A DNA stretch of 12,687 nucleotides from UBA1672 sp964587815 (GTDB lineage: Bacteria > Pseudomonadota > Alphaproteobacteria > Micavibrionales > Micavibrionaceae). The position numbers and the translations under genes were made by a program. Below the pieces are notes generated by a model. The model ran no database searches. It was not told where the DNA came from and was given only the letters and a program-made list of their open reading frames with translations. Each line of letters opens with the position of its first letter. The stretch's first letter is position 1. Of the stretch, positions 7,922 through 12,687 are shown one piece after another. The stretch covers positions 1 to 12,687 of the forward strand of contig CAZPMH010000038.1 of NCBI GenBank assembly GCA_964587815.1. The letters are read 5' to 3'.

Positions 7922-8693
7922 CTTCGGCTCCGAATGTAACTCGGATCGTCTTTCCGGATAGGTTTTGACCGTTCGGCGTATCGAGTTTGATATCCACGAC
8001 ACGCTTCGGGTTCGACAGGTAAACAGCTATGCTTTTCAAGATACCGATTTTTTGCGAGTCTGCAAAAACATTTGCCGTCCCAACCACAGATTTCGTGCCT
8101 GACCTGTTGATATCTACGCGCAAATACTGTTCCCCGTACTTTTGAACAAGCCGCGGGTTAGACAAACTTACTTCCGCGCTCAAATCTCCTTTGCGCACAA
8201 TAACCGGAATTGTGATGCCGAAAATCGCTCGCACGTTCACACCAACCTGATTATCATTTTCCCCTGCCGTATTCTCAGGGGGAGCCGCCTCAGGAATTTC
8301 TTGTACCAGCAAATGAGAGCGATATTCCCCGTCGGGCGAGTCTGATTTCAATCGGGTTAAAAGCCTGATTTTTTGCGCTTCCTTAGGCCCTAAGGTTACC
8401 TGACGCGGGCTGGAGCGTAATATATCTTTTGCAAAGAACTCGCCCTCAGCAGGCTCTGTGGCCTCGCGCAATTGTCCGTTTTCCATCATTTCGCGATTAA
8501 CAATCGAAATACGATATTTCTCTTCATTACTGCCGCGATTGGCAAGAATAACTTCGACAATGCGCTGGTTGCCCTCAAACACAACACGCTTTGGGCTTAT
8601 AATCAAACCCTTCGGCTGCTGCGCGTATAAAAGCGTTGCAGGCAAAGCAAAAGTAAAGAGGGCAATGAGAGTAAAAAACAAGCCACGATTCAT
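7872..8693 (-). CDS. PapD-like periplasmic pilus chaperone
   Basis: This 273-residue protein has a signal peptide (MNRGLFFTLIALFTFALPATLLYA, cut before QQPKG) and a two-domain immunoglobulin-like fold. Residues around 28-65 (ISPKRVVFEG, VILANRGSNEEKYRISIVN) form the first Ig strands. LGPKEAQKIRLLTRL near 101-115 is the conserved segment before the G1 strand that donates to subunits. A longer acidic loop (EAAPPENTAGENDNQ) precedes FGITIPVIVRKG, and the C-terminal domain runs to the end. The protein is longer than the typical 230-250 residues. In this family the chaperone binds subunits in the periplasm and delivers them to the usher. The ATG at 8693 has an AGGAGA ribosome-binding site 8 nt upstream. 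The 3' end overlaps the usher start. The neighbouring DUF4402 proteins are the likely clients. Confidence 0.9.
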   Translation of the reverse strand: MNRGLFFTLIALFTFALPATLLYAQQPKGLIISPKRVVFEGNQRIVEVILANRGSNEEKYRISIVNREMMENGQLREATEPAEGEFFAKDILRSSPRQVTLGPKEAQKIRLLTRLKSDSPDGEYRSHLLVQEIPEAAPPENTAGENDNQVGVNVRAIFGITIPVIVRKGDLSAEVSLSNPRLVQKYGEQYLRVDINRSGTKSVVGTANVFADSQKIGILKSIAVYLSNPKRVVDIKLDTPNGQNLSGKTIRVTFGAEDDIEDAPSTEITFTAP

Positions 8694-8733
8694 CGAAGAA
8701 ATCTCCTGATTAACAATAACGATTTAAAACATA

Positions 8734-8752
8734 ACACGGATATCCACCGTGT
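8734..8752 (-). promoter_or_regulatory. Hairpin in the chaperone leader
   Basis: ACACGG at 8734-8739 and CCGTGT at 8747-8752 form a perfect 6-bp stem with a 7-nt loop, about 40 nt upstream of the chaperone ATG. There is no T-run after it, so it is not a terminator. It could be an mRNA-stability or processing stem in a read-through transcript from the upstream pilin gene, or an operator. Confidence 0.35.
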
Positions 8753-8814
8753 CGAAAGCGGCGCCGTAAAGTTTTAAAGACAATACACAAGCGCGTTAAA
8801 TATATTATTGACGG

Positions 8815-8844
8815 AAAAAGCCCTACTGCAAAAGGCAGCAGGGC
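8815..8844 (-). terminator. Rho-independent terminator after the DUF4402 gene at 8871-9365
   Basis: On the minus strand GCCCTGCTGC and GCAGTAGGGC form a 10-bp stem with one mismatch and a 5-nt loop, followed by TTTTT. It begins 27 nt after the pilin stop and lies about 120 nt before the chaperone start. Imperfect termination here would give much pilin mRNA and little chaperone-usher mRNA. Confidence 0.8.
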
Positions 8845-8870
8845 GATCCCACAAAACTGAATGTTTCGAA

Positions 8871-9365
8871 TTAGTAGTCAACAGTAAGAGTGTATGTTCC
8901 TGCGTAAGAACCACCGACCTGTGCGGGGTTTACAGAAAGGTTTGCACCGACATTAAATGAAAGGTTACCTGTTGCATCAAACGCTGGGGAACCGCCGGCA
9001 TCTGTTGTGAATGATCCAAGTGCCATGGCTGCACCCGGGCCTGTCAATGTATCGCCTGAGCTGAATGAAATTGTAACAGCTGCGTTTGGTGTACCCGAAG
9101 CAGAGAACGCACCGGATGCGGCTGTACCTGAGAATGTTGAAGCACCCGTAGATGTCACACCGTTTGATGTATCCAAAGTAACAGTATCACCTGCAGGATC
9201 AGCAAGAATAGTCGCAAAATCCATTGCTGTGTCTTCGTTCAACACGATCGCCTGCTGAATTTCAGCGGTTGCGTTACCTGTAATATCTTCCGCTTGTACC
9301 TGTGTCGCTGTTGCGATAACGCCAACACTGGCAACGCCCAATAATGCAAATTTAAGTGCTTTCAT
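8871..9365 (-). CDS. DUF4402 secreted subunit, probable major pilin
   Basis: This 164-residue protein has a clean signal peptide (MKALKFALLGVASVG..., cleavage after TQVQA25 before EDITGNATAEI). The DUF4402 domain fills the rest: AMDFA 47-51, DPAGDT 56-61, SGTPNAAVTISFSSGD 90-105, LSFNVGANLSV 135-145 and the closing GGSYAGTYTLTVDY. The mature part is rich in small residues (Ala, Gly, Ser, Thr) and poor in charge, as in major fibre subunits. An AGGA ribosome-binding site lies about 9 nt from the ATG. It is first in line with the chaperone and usher on the same strand but is separated from them by a terminator hairpin, which suits high subunit expression. The palindromic motif is 80 nt upstream. 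It is clearly closer to the subunit at 9691-10188 than to the one at 4291-4797. The pilin role is inferred from family and context. Confidence 0.87.
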   Translation of the reverse strand: MKALKFALLGVASVGVIATATQVQAEDITGNATAEIQQAIVLNEDTAMDFATILADPAGDTVTLDTSNGVTSTGASTFSGTAASGAFSASGTPNAAVTISFSSGDTLTGPGAAMALGSFTTDAGGSPAFDATGNLSFNVGANLSVNPAQVGGSYAGTYTLTVDY

Positions 9366-9444
9366 AATTTAAAGTCCTTCTTCAGTTTAAAAGTTTTTTA
9401 TCTGTTTTCTGTGGTTTGTTGGTGGAGCACCGAGATACCTAAAA

Positions 9445-9460
9445 GAGTATCATAGTACTC
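9445..9460. promoter_or_regulatory. Palindromic operator-like motif upstream of the DUF4402 gene at 8871-9365
   Basis: The sequence GAGTATCATAGTACTC lies 80 nt upstream of the subunit start. Read toward that gene it is GAGTAC-TATGAT-ACTC, with a -10-like centre. The following CA(C/A)TTTCAG is shared with the copy at 12425, so the two minus-strand promoters match over about 24 nt. Confidence 0.72.
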
Positions 9461-9527
9461 ACTTTCAGAATAGGCTGTAAGTATTAACAAATAATAAATA
9501 ATACGGAATTGACGAAATATTATTTCA

Positions 9528-9543
9528 GAGTTTCATAATAAAC
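9528..9543. promoter_or_regulatory. Weak copy of the palindromic motif
   Basis: GAGTTTCATAATAAAC matches the copy at 9665 at 13 of 16 positions. The left arm and centre are kept, and the right arm is lost. It lies 163 nt upstream of the gene at 9691, downstream of a TTGACG. Confidence 0.3.
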
Positions 9544-9664
9544 ATAGGAAGGCAGCGGCTTATAGCGTGTGTGTTTGAAAAACAAAAAATAGTTTAGGTT
9601 AATAAGCTTTCTATATTCTGCCTATAAATCGTGTCATTTCTTTATCGATAAATTAACCCTTTTT

Positions 9665-9680
9665 GAGTATCATAATACTC
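9665..9680. promoter_or_regulatory. Palindromic operator-like motif upstream of the DUF4402 gene at 9691
   Basis: GAGTATCATAATACTC is the most symmetric copy: extended by one base each side, the 7-bp arms TGAGTAT and ATACTCA are perfect inverted repeats around CATA. It ends 10 nt before the ATG and abuts the AGGAG ribosome-binding site, so a bound protein would block transcription start or early elongation. Confidence 0.72.
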
Positions 9681-9690
9681 AGAGGAGCGT

Positions 9691-10188
9691 ATGAAATTTA
9701 ACTACTTACTGTTCATATTGACCGTTCTGTCACTTCTTTGGGCATTTTCCCAAAGCCTTCGCGCTGAAGATTTCACAGGAACAGTATCAACAGAAATCAG
9801 CGCGCCTATTACGGTTACGGAACTTGACGCCATGGACTTCGGCCTTATTGCAGTAGATCCTGCGGGGGATACGATACGCTTACGCACAAACGGCAATCTC
9901 ATTATCACTAACGGCTCCGTCGATTTAGGTGGGCAACAATTCGGTCGCTTTCGCCTTGAAGGGCCTCCCAGAGCCAGTGTGAGCTATACATTCAGCACAG
10001 GCGATGTTTTAACAGGGCCCGGCGCAGATATCCCGATTTCTAATTTTGAATTAAACCGTAACAACCCGTTTACACTAAACGGACAAGGACGTCGTAATTT
10101 CCGTGTTGGCGCGACCATATTTCCTTCTGCAGGCCAACTCGGTGGGACATACACGGGAACATACACCATCACCATCAACTACGAGTAA
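9691..10188 (+). CDS. DUF4402 secreted subunit (paralogue of the gene at 8871-9365)
   Basis: This 165-residue protein has a signal peptide (MKFNYLLFILTVLSLLWAF, cleavage after LRA25 before EDFTG) and one DUF4402 domain: AMDFG 47-51, DPAGDT 56-61, STGDVLTGPGADIPI 102-116, RRNFRVGATIFPS 134-146 and C-terminal GGTYTGTYTITINYE. It shares the DPAGDT and TGPGA segments with the divergent subunit at 8871-9365, pointing to duplication, but it has more Arg and Asn and lacks the Ala/Gly-rich middle, so it may be a minor or adaptor subunit. AGGAG lies 4-5 nt before the ATG. The most symmetric palindromic motif sits immediately upstream. The gene ends 28 nt from the convergent DUF2805 gene with no clear terminator between them. 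Confidence 0.85.
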   Translation: MKFNYLLFILTVLSLLWAFSQSLRAEDFTGTVSTEISAPITVTELDAMDFGLIAVDPAGDTIRLRTNGNLIITNGSVDLGGQQFGRFRLEGPPRASVSYTFSTGDVLTGPGADIPISNFELNRNNPFTLNGQGRRNFRVGATIFPSAGQLGGTYTGTYTITINYE

Positions 10189-10216
10189 TCTTTTACGGAA
10201 ACGCACAGAGAGAGCG

Positions 10217-10438
10217 CTAAATCTTATCGTGCTTGCTCTTGCGGCCTGAAACCCGCTTGCGCCACATCCGAAAACTCGATGGCTTCATATAAGTCTGCAT
10301 GATCTTAATGACATCCTTCTCACGCAAACCTGTCTGCGCATAAATCGCATCAAAACTGGTATCATCACACCACGCCATCTCGATTATTTCACTATGCTCG
10401 GCTGATATATCACCGCGCGGCGCGTCGTCTTTAGACAT
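10217..10438 (-). CDS. DUF2805/TIGR03643 family small protein
   Basis: This is a small conserved protein of 73 residues and unknown function. The family core is visible: SEIIEMAWCDDTSFDAIYAQTGL, then REKDVIKIMQTYMKPSSFRMWRKRVSGR and a basic tail. The helical pattern and KPSSFRMWRKRV segment resemble a helix-turn-helix-like fold, but no activity is established for the family to my knowledge. I chose ATG 10438 because AAGGAAGG lies about 6 nt upstream; the ATG at 10468 would add ten residues (MIFIFKRKAL) encoded by the leader. It converges on the DUF4402 gene ending at 10188. There is no sign that it takes part in pilus assembly. Confidence 0.85.
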   Translation of the reverse strand: MSKDDAPRGDISAEHSEIIEMAWCDDTSFDAIYAQTGLREKDVIKIMQTYMKPSSFRMWRKRVSGRKSKHDKI

Positions 10439-10512
10439 TAGAGCCTTCCTTTTAAAGATAAAGATCACTCAAATGAGCATACATCAGTGCGCTTTGGAAT
10501 TCTCCTTACCAA

Positions 10513-10530
10513 TGTGTAAGCCTGTGTGAG
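10513..10530. repeat. Short direct repeat with 10-bp period upstream of the DUF2805 gene
   Basis: TGTGTAAG at 10513-10520 and TGTGTGAG at 10523-10530 repeat with a one-helical-turn period, 75-92 nt upstream of the DUF2805 start. A small palindrome, CTCAAATGAG, lies at 10468-10477. Either could be a regulator site, but both are short enough to be chance. Confidence 0.25.
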
Positions 10531-10554
10531 TGCGCATAGGACCCAAAACAAAAG

Positions 10555-10585
10555 AACCCCTACACACTGGTGGCAGGGGTTTTTT
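10555..10585. terminator. Bidirectional rho-independent terminator
   Basis: AACCCCT (10555-10561) pairs with AGGGGTT (10575-10581), with CAC/GTG inside. A six-T run follows on the plus strand, and on the minus strand the stem is followed by CTTTTGTTTT. It lies 24 nt after the stop of the RTX gene (10609, minus), which it probably ends. It would also stop plus-strand read-through from the DUF4402 gene ending at 10188. Confidence 0.85.
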
Positions 10586-10608
10586 ATAAGAAGTAAGTAA
10601 TGGTCGGC

Positions 10609-12333
10609 TTAAACCGTGATCAACGCGCCTGATGTTTCTAAATCACTCTCGCTGCCCAGATCTGAAACGTTGTGCAAGATCGCAACGTCAACAAAGTTAT
10701 CCGCACCGCCATCTGCATCAACGGAAACGAATGTGTCGTTGCCATCGCTTGTAACGCTCACAAAGTTATTGATCGCATCTGTCAGAGGATCATAGCCTGT
10801 CAGCAGGTCTGAAAGATCCAACGCATCACCCTCGCCAATGTTAAAATCATGCACATGGTCGATATCCGCGCTGTCATCCAGAACGAACGTGTCCGCGCCT
10901 GTTCCGCCATAAAGGAAGTCAATACCTGATCCGCCATAAAGAACGTCATCGCCGCCAAGGCCGTAAATCACGTCATCGCCATCATTACCGTAAAGGCTTT
11001 GTGAAGACGCATTGCCTGTGATCGTCTCAGACTCGCCGGTTGTTTCTTCAAAAATACGAATATTGCTGAAGAAGCTGTCTGAGTCTAAATCTCTGTCATT
11101 ATCCATGACAAAGAAAAGTCTGCTGAAGTTCCCTGTGTAATAATCACCGACATTGATGGAGTAATGTACAGTATCGCCTTCATTACCCGCGTAATTATCA
11201 AAGTCACGAACACCCCAGCCTTGCGTGCCGTATAGTTTGAATGTATAGCCGGAACTGATACCGTCATTTGTATCAAAACCAATTCCGTGAATTTCACCCT
11301 GATCGGTTGATCTGAAATCAAACTCAAGAACCGTATCGCTGGTCACGGTGTAAGAAAGCGTAATATCTTTCCATGTGTTACCCGCAAGCTGTATCGTATT
11401 ACCGCCGTCTTCAACGGTGTGTAAATTGCTTCTGTTCTGACTGGTTCCCCCATATCCCGTGATATTCGCCGTTGAAAAATCAACAAATGTTGCATCATGC
11501 GGGTTGGTCACTGAAAGCGTGACTTCTGCCGTGTCTGTCGCGCCATCACCATCAACCAAATCATAGGAAAACGTATCAACGCCCGTGTAGCCGCTGAGCG
11601 GCGTATAGGTGAAATCACCATCGTCTGAAATAACAACCGTGCCGCCTTGATCGGTGGCAAACGTACCTGCGACAACATTCAGAACAGAACCGTCCGCATC
11701 TGTATCCGCGCCGTAACCGTTGTCAGCAATAAGGTTACCGTTAATAATGCTGTTCTCGCTGCCAAAGAAAATGTCATATCGTGCTGTCGGCTCAATGTTT
11801 TGCGGCTCTTCAACAACAGGGCGCGCAGCGTCTGCAATAACCTCTGCGGAGCTGACGGCGGAAGAGGGGGCGCTGTAATTAAGGGCTGTCGCGCTCAGAA
11901 CGGGGCTTGAGCCGAAAACAATATCCAACTGTTCTGATAAAGAGGCGCTATTCACCATCGGGCGGTTAAAGGCGTAGCTGTCATCGCCTGCATATCCATC
12001 TTGTGAAGAGGGCTCGCTCTGTACCTGAAAGGTTTGGAAGGAATCTGTAATTTGCGCAACAAAGCCTTGCTCTGTTCCGTTTAAAACACCAATCGTCTCA
12101 GGTGTATCGGTTTGTTCGGTTGTACCCGCGGGCTCCAACTGCCCGTAAAGCTCTATATATTCTTCAAAATCTTCGGGCGTAATATCATCAGCATATTCTG
12201 TCATAATACGCTGCTTCGCGACGTCTAAGCTGATATTCTGTGCGACACTATGCGCCTCCACAACATCCAAAAACTCTTCAAATGTCATGCCGGTAGTATT
12301 TTCTACATATTCCTTTGTAAATCTTACAGTCAT
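10609..12333 (-). CDS. Secreted RTX protein with Ig/cadherin-like and lectin-like domains and T1SS C-terminal signal
   Basis: This 574-residue protein has no Sec signal peptide. Residues 1-70 are acidic and helical (MTFEEFLDVVEAHSVAQN, ITPEDFEEYIELYG) and unrecognised. Residues 71-180 are low-complexity linker. Residues 181-277 form a tandem cadherin/Ig-like domain (DGDFTYTPLSGYTGVDTFSY). Residues 283-430 form a beta-sandwich found in marine polysaccharide-acting proteins (VEDGGNTIQLAGNTWKDI, EFDFRS, GEIHGIGFDT, YGTQGWGVRDFDNY, YYTGNFSRLFFVMDND) and are probably carbohydrate-binding. Residues 449-484 hold four RTX nonapeptides (GNDGDDVIY, GLGGDDVLY, GGSGIDFLY, GGTGADTFV) that bind calcium. 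The last ~100 residues match the type I secretion target domain of the VC_A0849 class. No ABC exporter genes are in the window. The Shine-Dalgarno is weak. The palindromic motif is 92 nt upstream, shared with the pilus subunits. A role as adhesin or matrix protein is inferred. Confidence 0.88.
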   Translation of the reverse strand: MTVRFTKEYVENTTGMTFEEFLDVVEAHSVAQNISLDVAKQRIMTEYADDITPEDFEEYIELYGQLEPAGTTEQTDTPETIGVLNGTEQGFVAQITDSFQTFQVQSEPSSQDGYAGDDSYAFNRPMVNSASLSEQLDIVFGSSPVLSATALNYSAPSSAVSSAEVIADAARPVVEEPQNIEPTARYDIFFGSENSIINGNLIADNGYGADTDADGSVLNVVAGTFATDQGGTVVISDDGDFTYTPLSGYTGVDTFSYDLVDGDGATDTAEVTLSVTNPHDATFVDFSTANITGYGGTSQNRSNLHTVEDGGNTIQLAGNTWKDITLSYTVTSDTVLEFDFRSTDQGEIHGIGFDTNDGISSGYTFKLYGTQGWGVRDFDNYAGNEGDTVHYSINVGDYYTGNFSRLFFVMDNDRDLDSDSFFSNIRIFEETTGESETITGNASSQSLYGNDGDDVIYGLGGDDVLYGGSGIDFLYGGTGADTFVLDDSADIDHVHDFNIGEGDALDLSDLLTGYDPLTDAINNFVSVTSDGNDTFVSVDADGGADNFVDVAILHNVSDLGSESDLETSGALITV

Positions 12334-12424
12334 AGCGTTACTCTTAAGCAGTTGTTTTAAAACATAGAATTCTTTCTATATGTTAATTATACGAGCAAAT
12401 TACTTAAAATTTTATGAAAAAAAT

Positions 12425-12440
12425 GAGTATTATAGTACTC
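12425..12440. promoter_or_regulatory. Palindromic operator-like motif upstream of the RTX gene
   Basis: GAGTATTATAGTACTC lies 92 nt upstream of the RTX start. Read toward that gene it is GAGTAC-TATAAT-ACTC, with a consensus -10 hexamer at its centre. TTAAAA lies 16 nt upstream of that hexamer as a weak -35 candidate. Its flanking CAATTTCAG resembles the copy at 9445. Confidence 0.72.
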
Positions 12441-12457
12441 AATTTCAGCATTTTAAC

Positions 12458-12476
12458 CGCCAAATCAGGCGTTTTT
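12458..12476 (+). terminator. Weak hairpin with T-run
   Basis: CGCC (12458-12461) pairs with GGCG (12468-12471) around a 6-nt loop, followed by TTTTT. The stem is only 4 bp, extendable by two A-T pairs beyond a mismatch. It could weakly stop plus-strand transcripts before the Rhs fragment, or it may be chance. Confidence 0.3.
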
Positions 12477-12478
12477 AG

Positions 12479-12687
12479 GAATATAATAACAAAATTGGCC
12501 GCGTTACGGCGATTGGCGGTAATTCCGTTACCACCGATGCGGCGGGGCAGATCACGGCGCAAACCGTGTCCGGCACACCGCTCACCTACGTTTACGATGC
12601 GGCAGGGCGGCTAGAGTCTGTATCTGATAGCTCCGGCGTATTGGCAACCTACACCTACGATGCGCAGAACTTGCGGACGAAGAAGGT
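12479..12687 (+). pseudogene. 5'-truncated Rhs/YD-repeat fragment (continues past the window)
   Basis: From about 12494 the plus frame reads IGRVTAIGGNSVTTDAAGQI, then two more YD-type units: YVYDAAGRLESVSD and ATYTYDAQNLRTKK. These are the repeats that build the shell of Rhs and YD-repeat toxin proteins. An in-frame TAG at 12476 closes the frame upstream, and no ATG precedes the repeats; the first common alternative start in frame is a GTG at 12566. Base composition jumps from AT-rich intergenic DNA to GC-rich coding DNA at about 12490. This fits a displaced Rhs fragment or silent cassette. The 3' end is cut by the window, so toxin and immunity genes cannot be judged. Confidence 0.72.

Larger units (their letters stand above)
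9366..9690. other. Divergent intergenic region between two DUF4402 genes
   Basis: This 325-nt AT-rich stretch has no convincing gene. It holds two strong copies of the palindrome (9445-9460 and 9665-9680, 220 nt apart) and a weak copy at 9528-9543. A TTGACG at 9509-9514 lies 19 nt before the CATAAT of that weak copy and could be a plus-strand -35 element. The paired sites could allow DNA looping or joint control of the divergent subunit genes. Confidence 0.6.

Noticed and set aside
9541..9664. Possible small RNA or small ORF in the AT-rich divergent region.
   Set aside because: No ORF with a ribosome-binding site and no stable hairpin with a T-run was found.
12414..12614. Plus-strand ORF of 66 codons overlapping the operator and the start of the Rhs fragment.
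   Set aside because: It begins in intergenic DNA containing the palindrome, lacks a ribosome-binding site, and its second half is the wrong frame of the YD repeats.

Overview
The window looks like a chromosomal segment of a Gram-negative bacterium, most likely an alphaproteobacterium of moderate GC (upper 40s percent by eye). The lineage call is an inference from a small RHH_4-type ribbon-helix-helix protein, DUF4402 surface subunits and an AT-rich intergenic style; it is not secure below class level. The main theme is cell-surface structures and their control.

Layout. (1) 111-3374 (+): a large two-part protein with an N-terminal COG0701/ArsP-like permease and a C-terminal FG-GAP/VCBS beta-propeller ending in an ASPIC/UnbV domain. 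(2) 3376-4037 (-): a two-gene operon encoding a ribbon-helix-helix protein and a stand-alone CheY-like receiver, coupled through a TAATG stop/start overlap. (3) 4291-10188: a chaperone-usher pilus locus. It has three DUF4402 secreted subunits (4291-4797 +, 8871-9365 -, 9691-10188 +), a PapD-like chaperone (7872-8693 -) and a large FimD/PapC-like usher (4784-7921 -) with extra C-terminal domains. A terminator hairpin separates the subunit at 8871-9365 from the chaperone and usher. (4) 10217-10438 (-): a small DUF2805/TIGR03643 protein. (5) 10609-12333 (-): a secreted RTX-type protein with an Ig/cadherin-like domain, a lectin-like beta-sandwich and a type I secretion C-terminal signal. (6) 12479-12687 (+): a 5'-truncated Rhs/YD-repeat fragment running off the window.

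The most interesting signal is regulatory. A 16-bp interrupted palindrome, GAGTATcATArTACTC, lies upstream of all three DUF4402 genes and the RTX protein gene. A 14/16 match lies upstream of the RHH/receiver operon. Read toward each gene, the centre of every copy looks like a -10 box (TATAAT, TATGAT, CATAAT, CATAGT). This suggests a local regulon in which one DNA-binding protein controls pilus subunits, a secreted adhesin and perhaps the RHH/receiver pair. The RHH protein is the obvious in-window candidate, but nothing in the sequence proves it.

Working model (inference): the chaperone and usher assemble DUF4402 subunits into a surface fibre, the RTX protein adds a type I secreted adhesin or matrix component, and the shared operator switches both together, as in a biofilm or attachment programme. 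No tRNA, rRNA, CRISPR array, insertion sequence or replication origin was seen.
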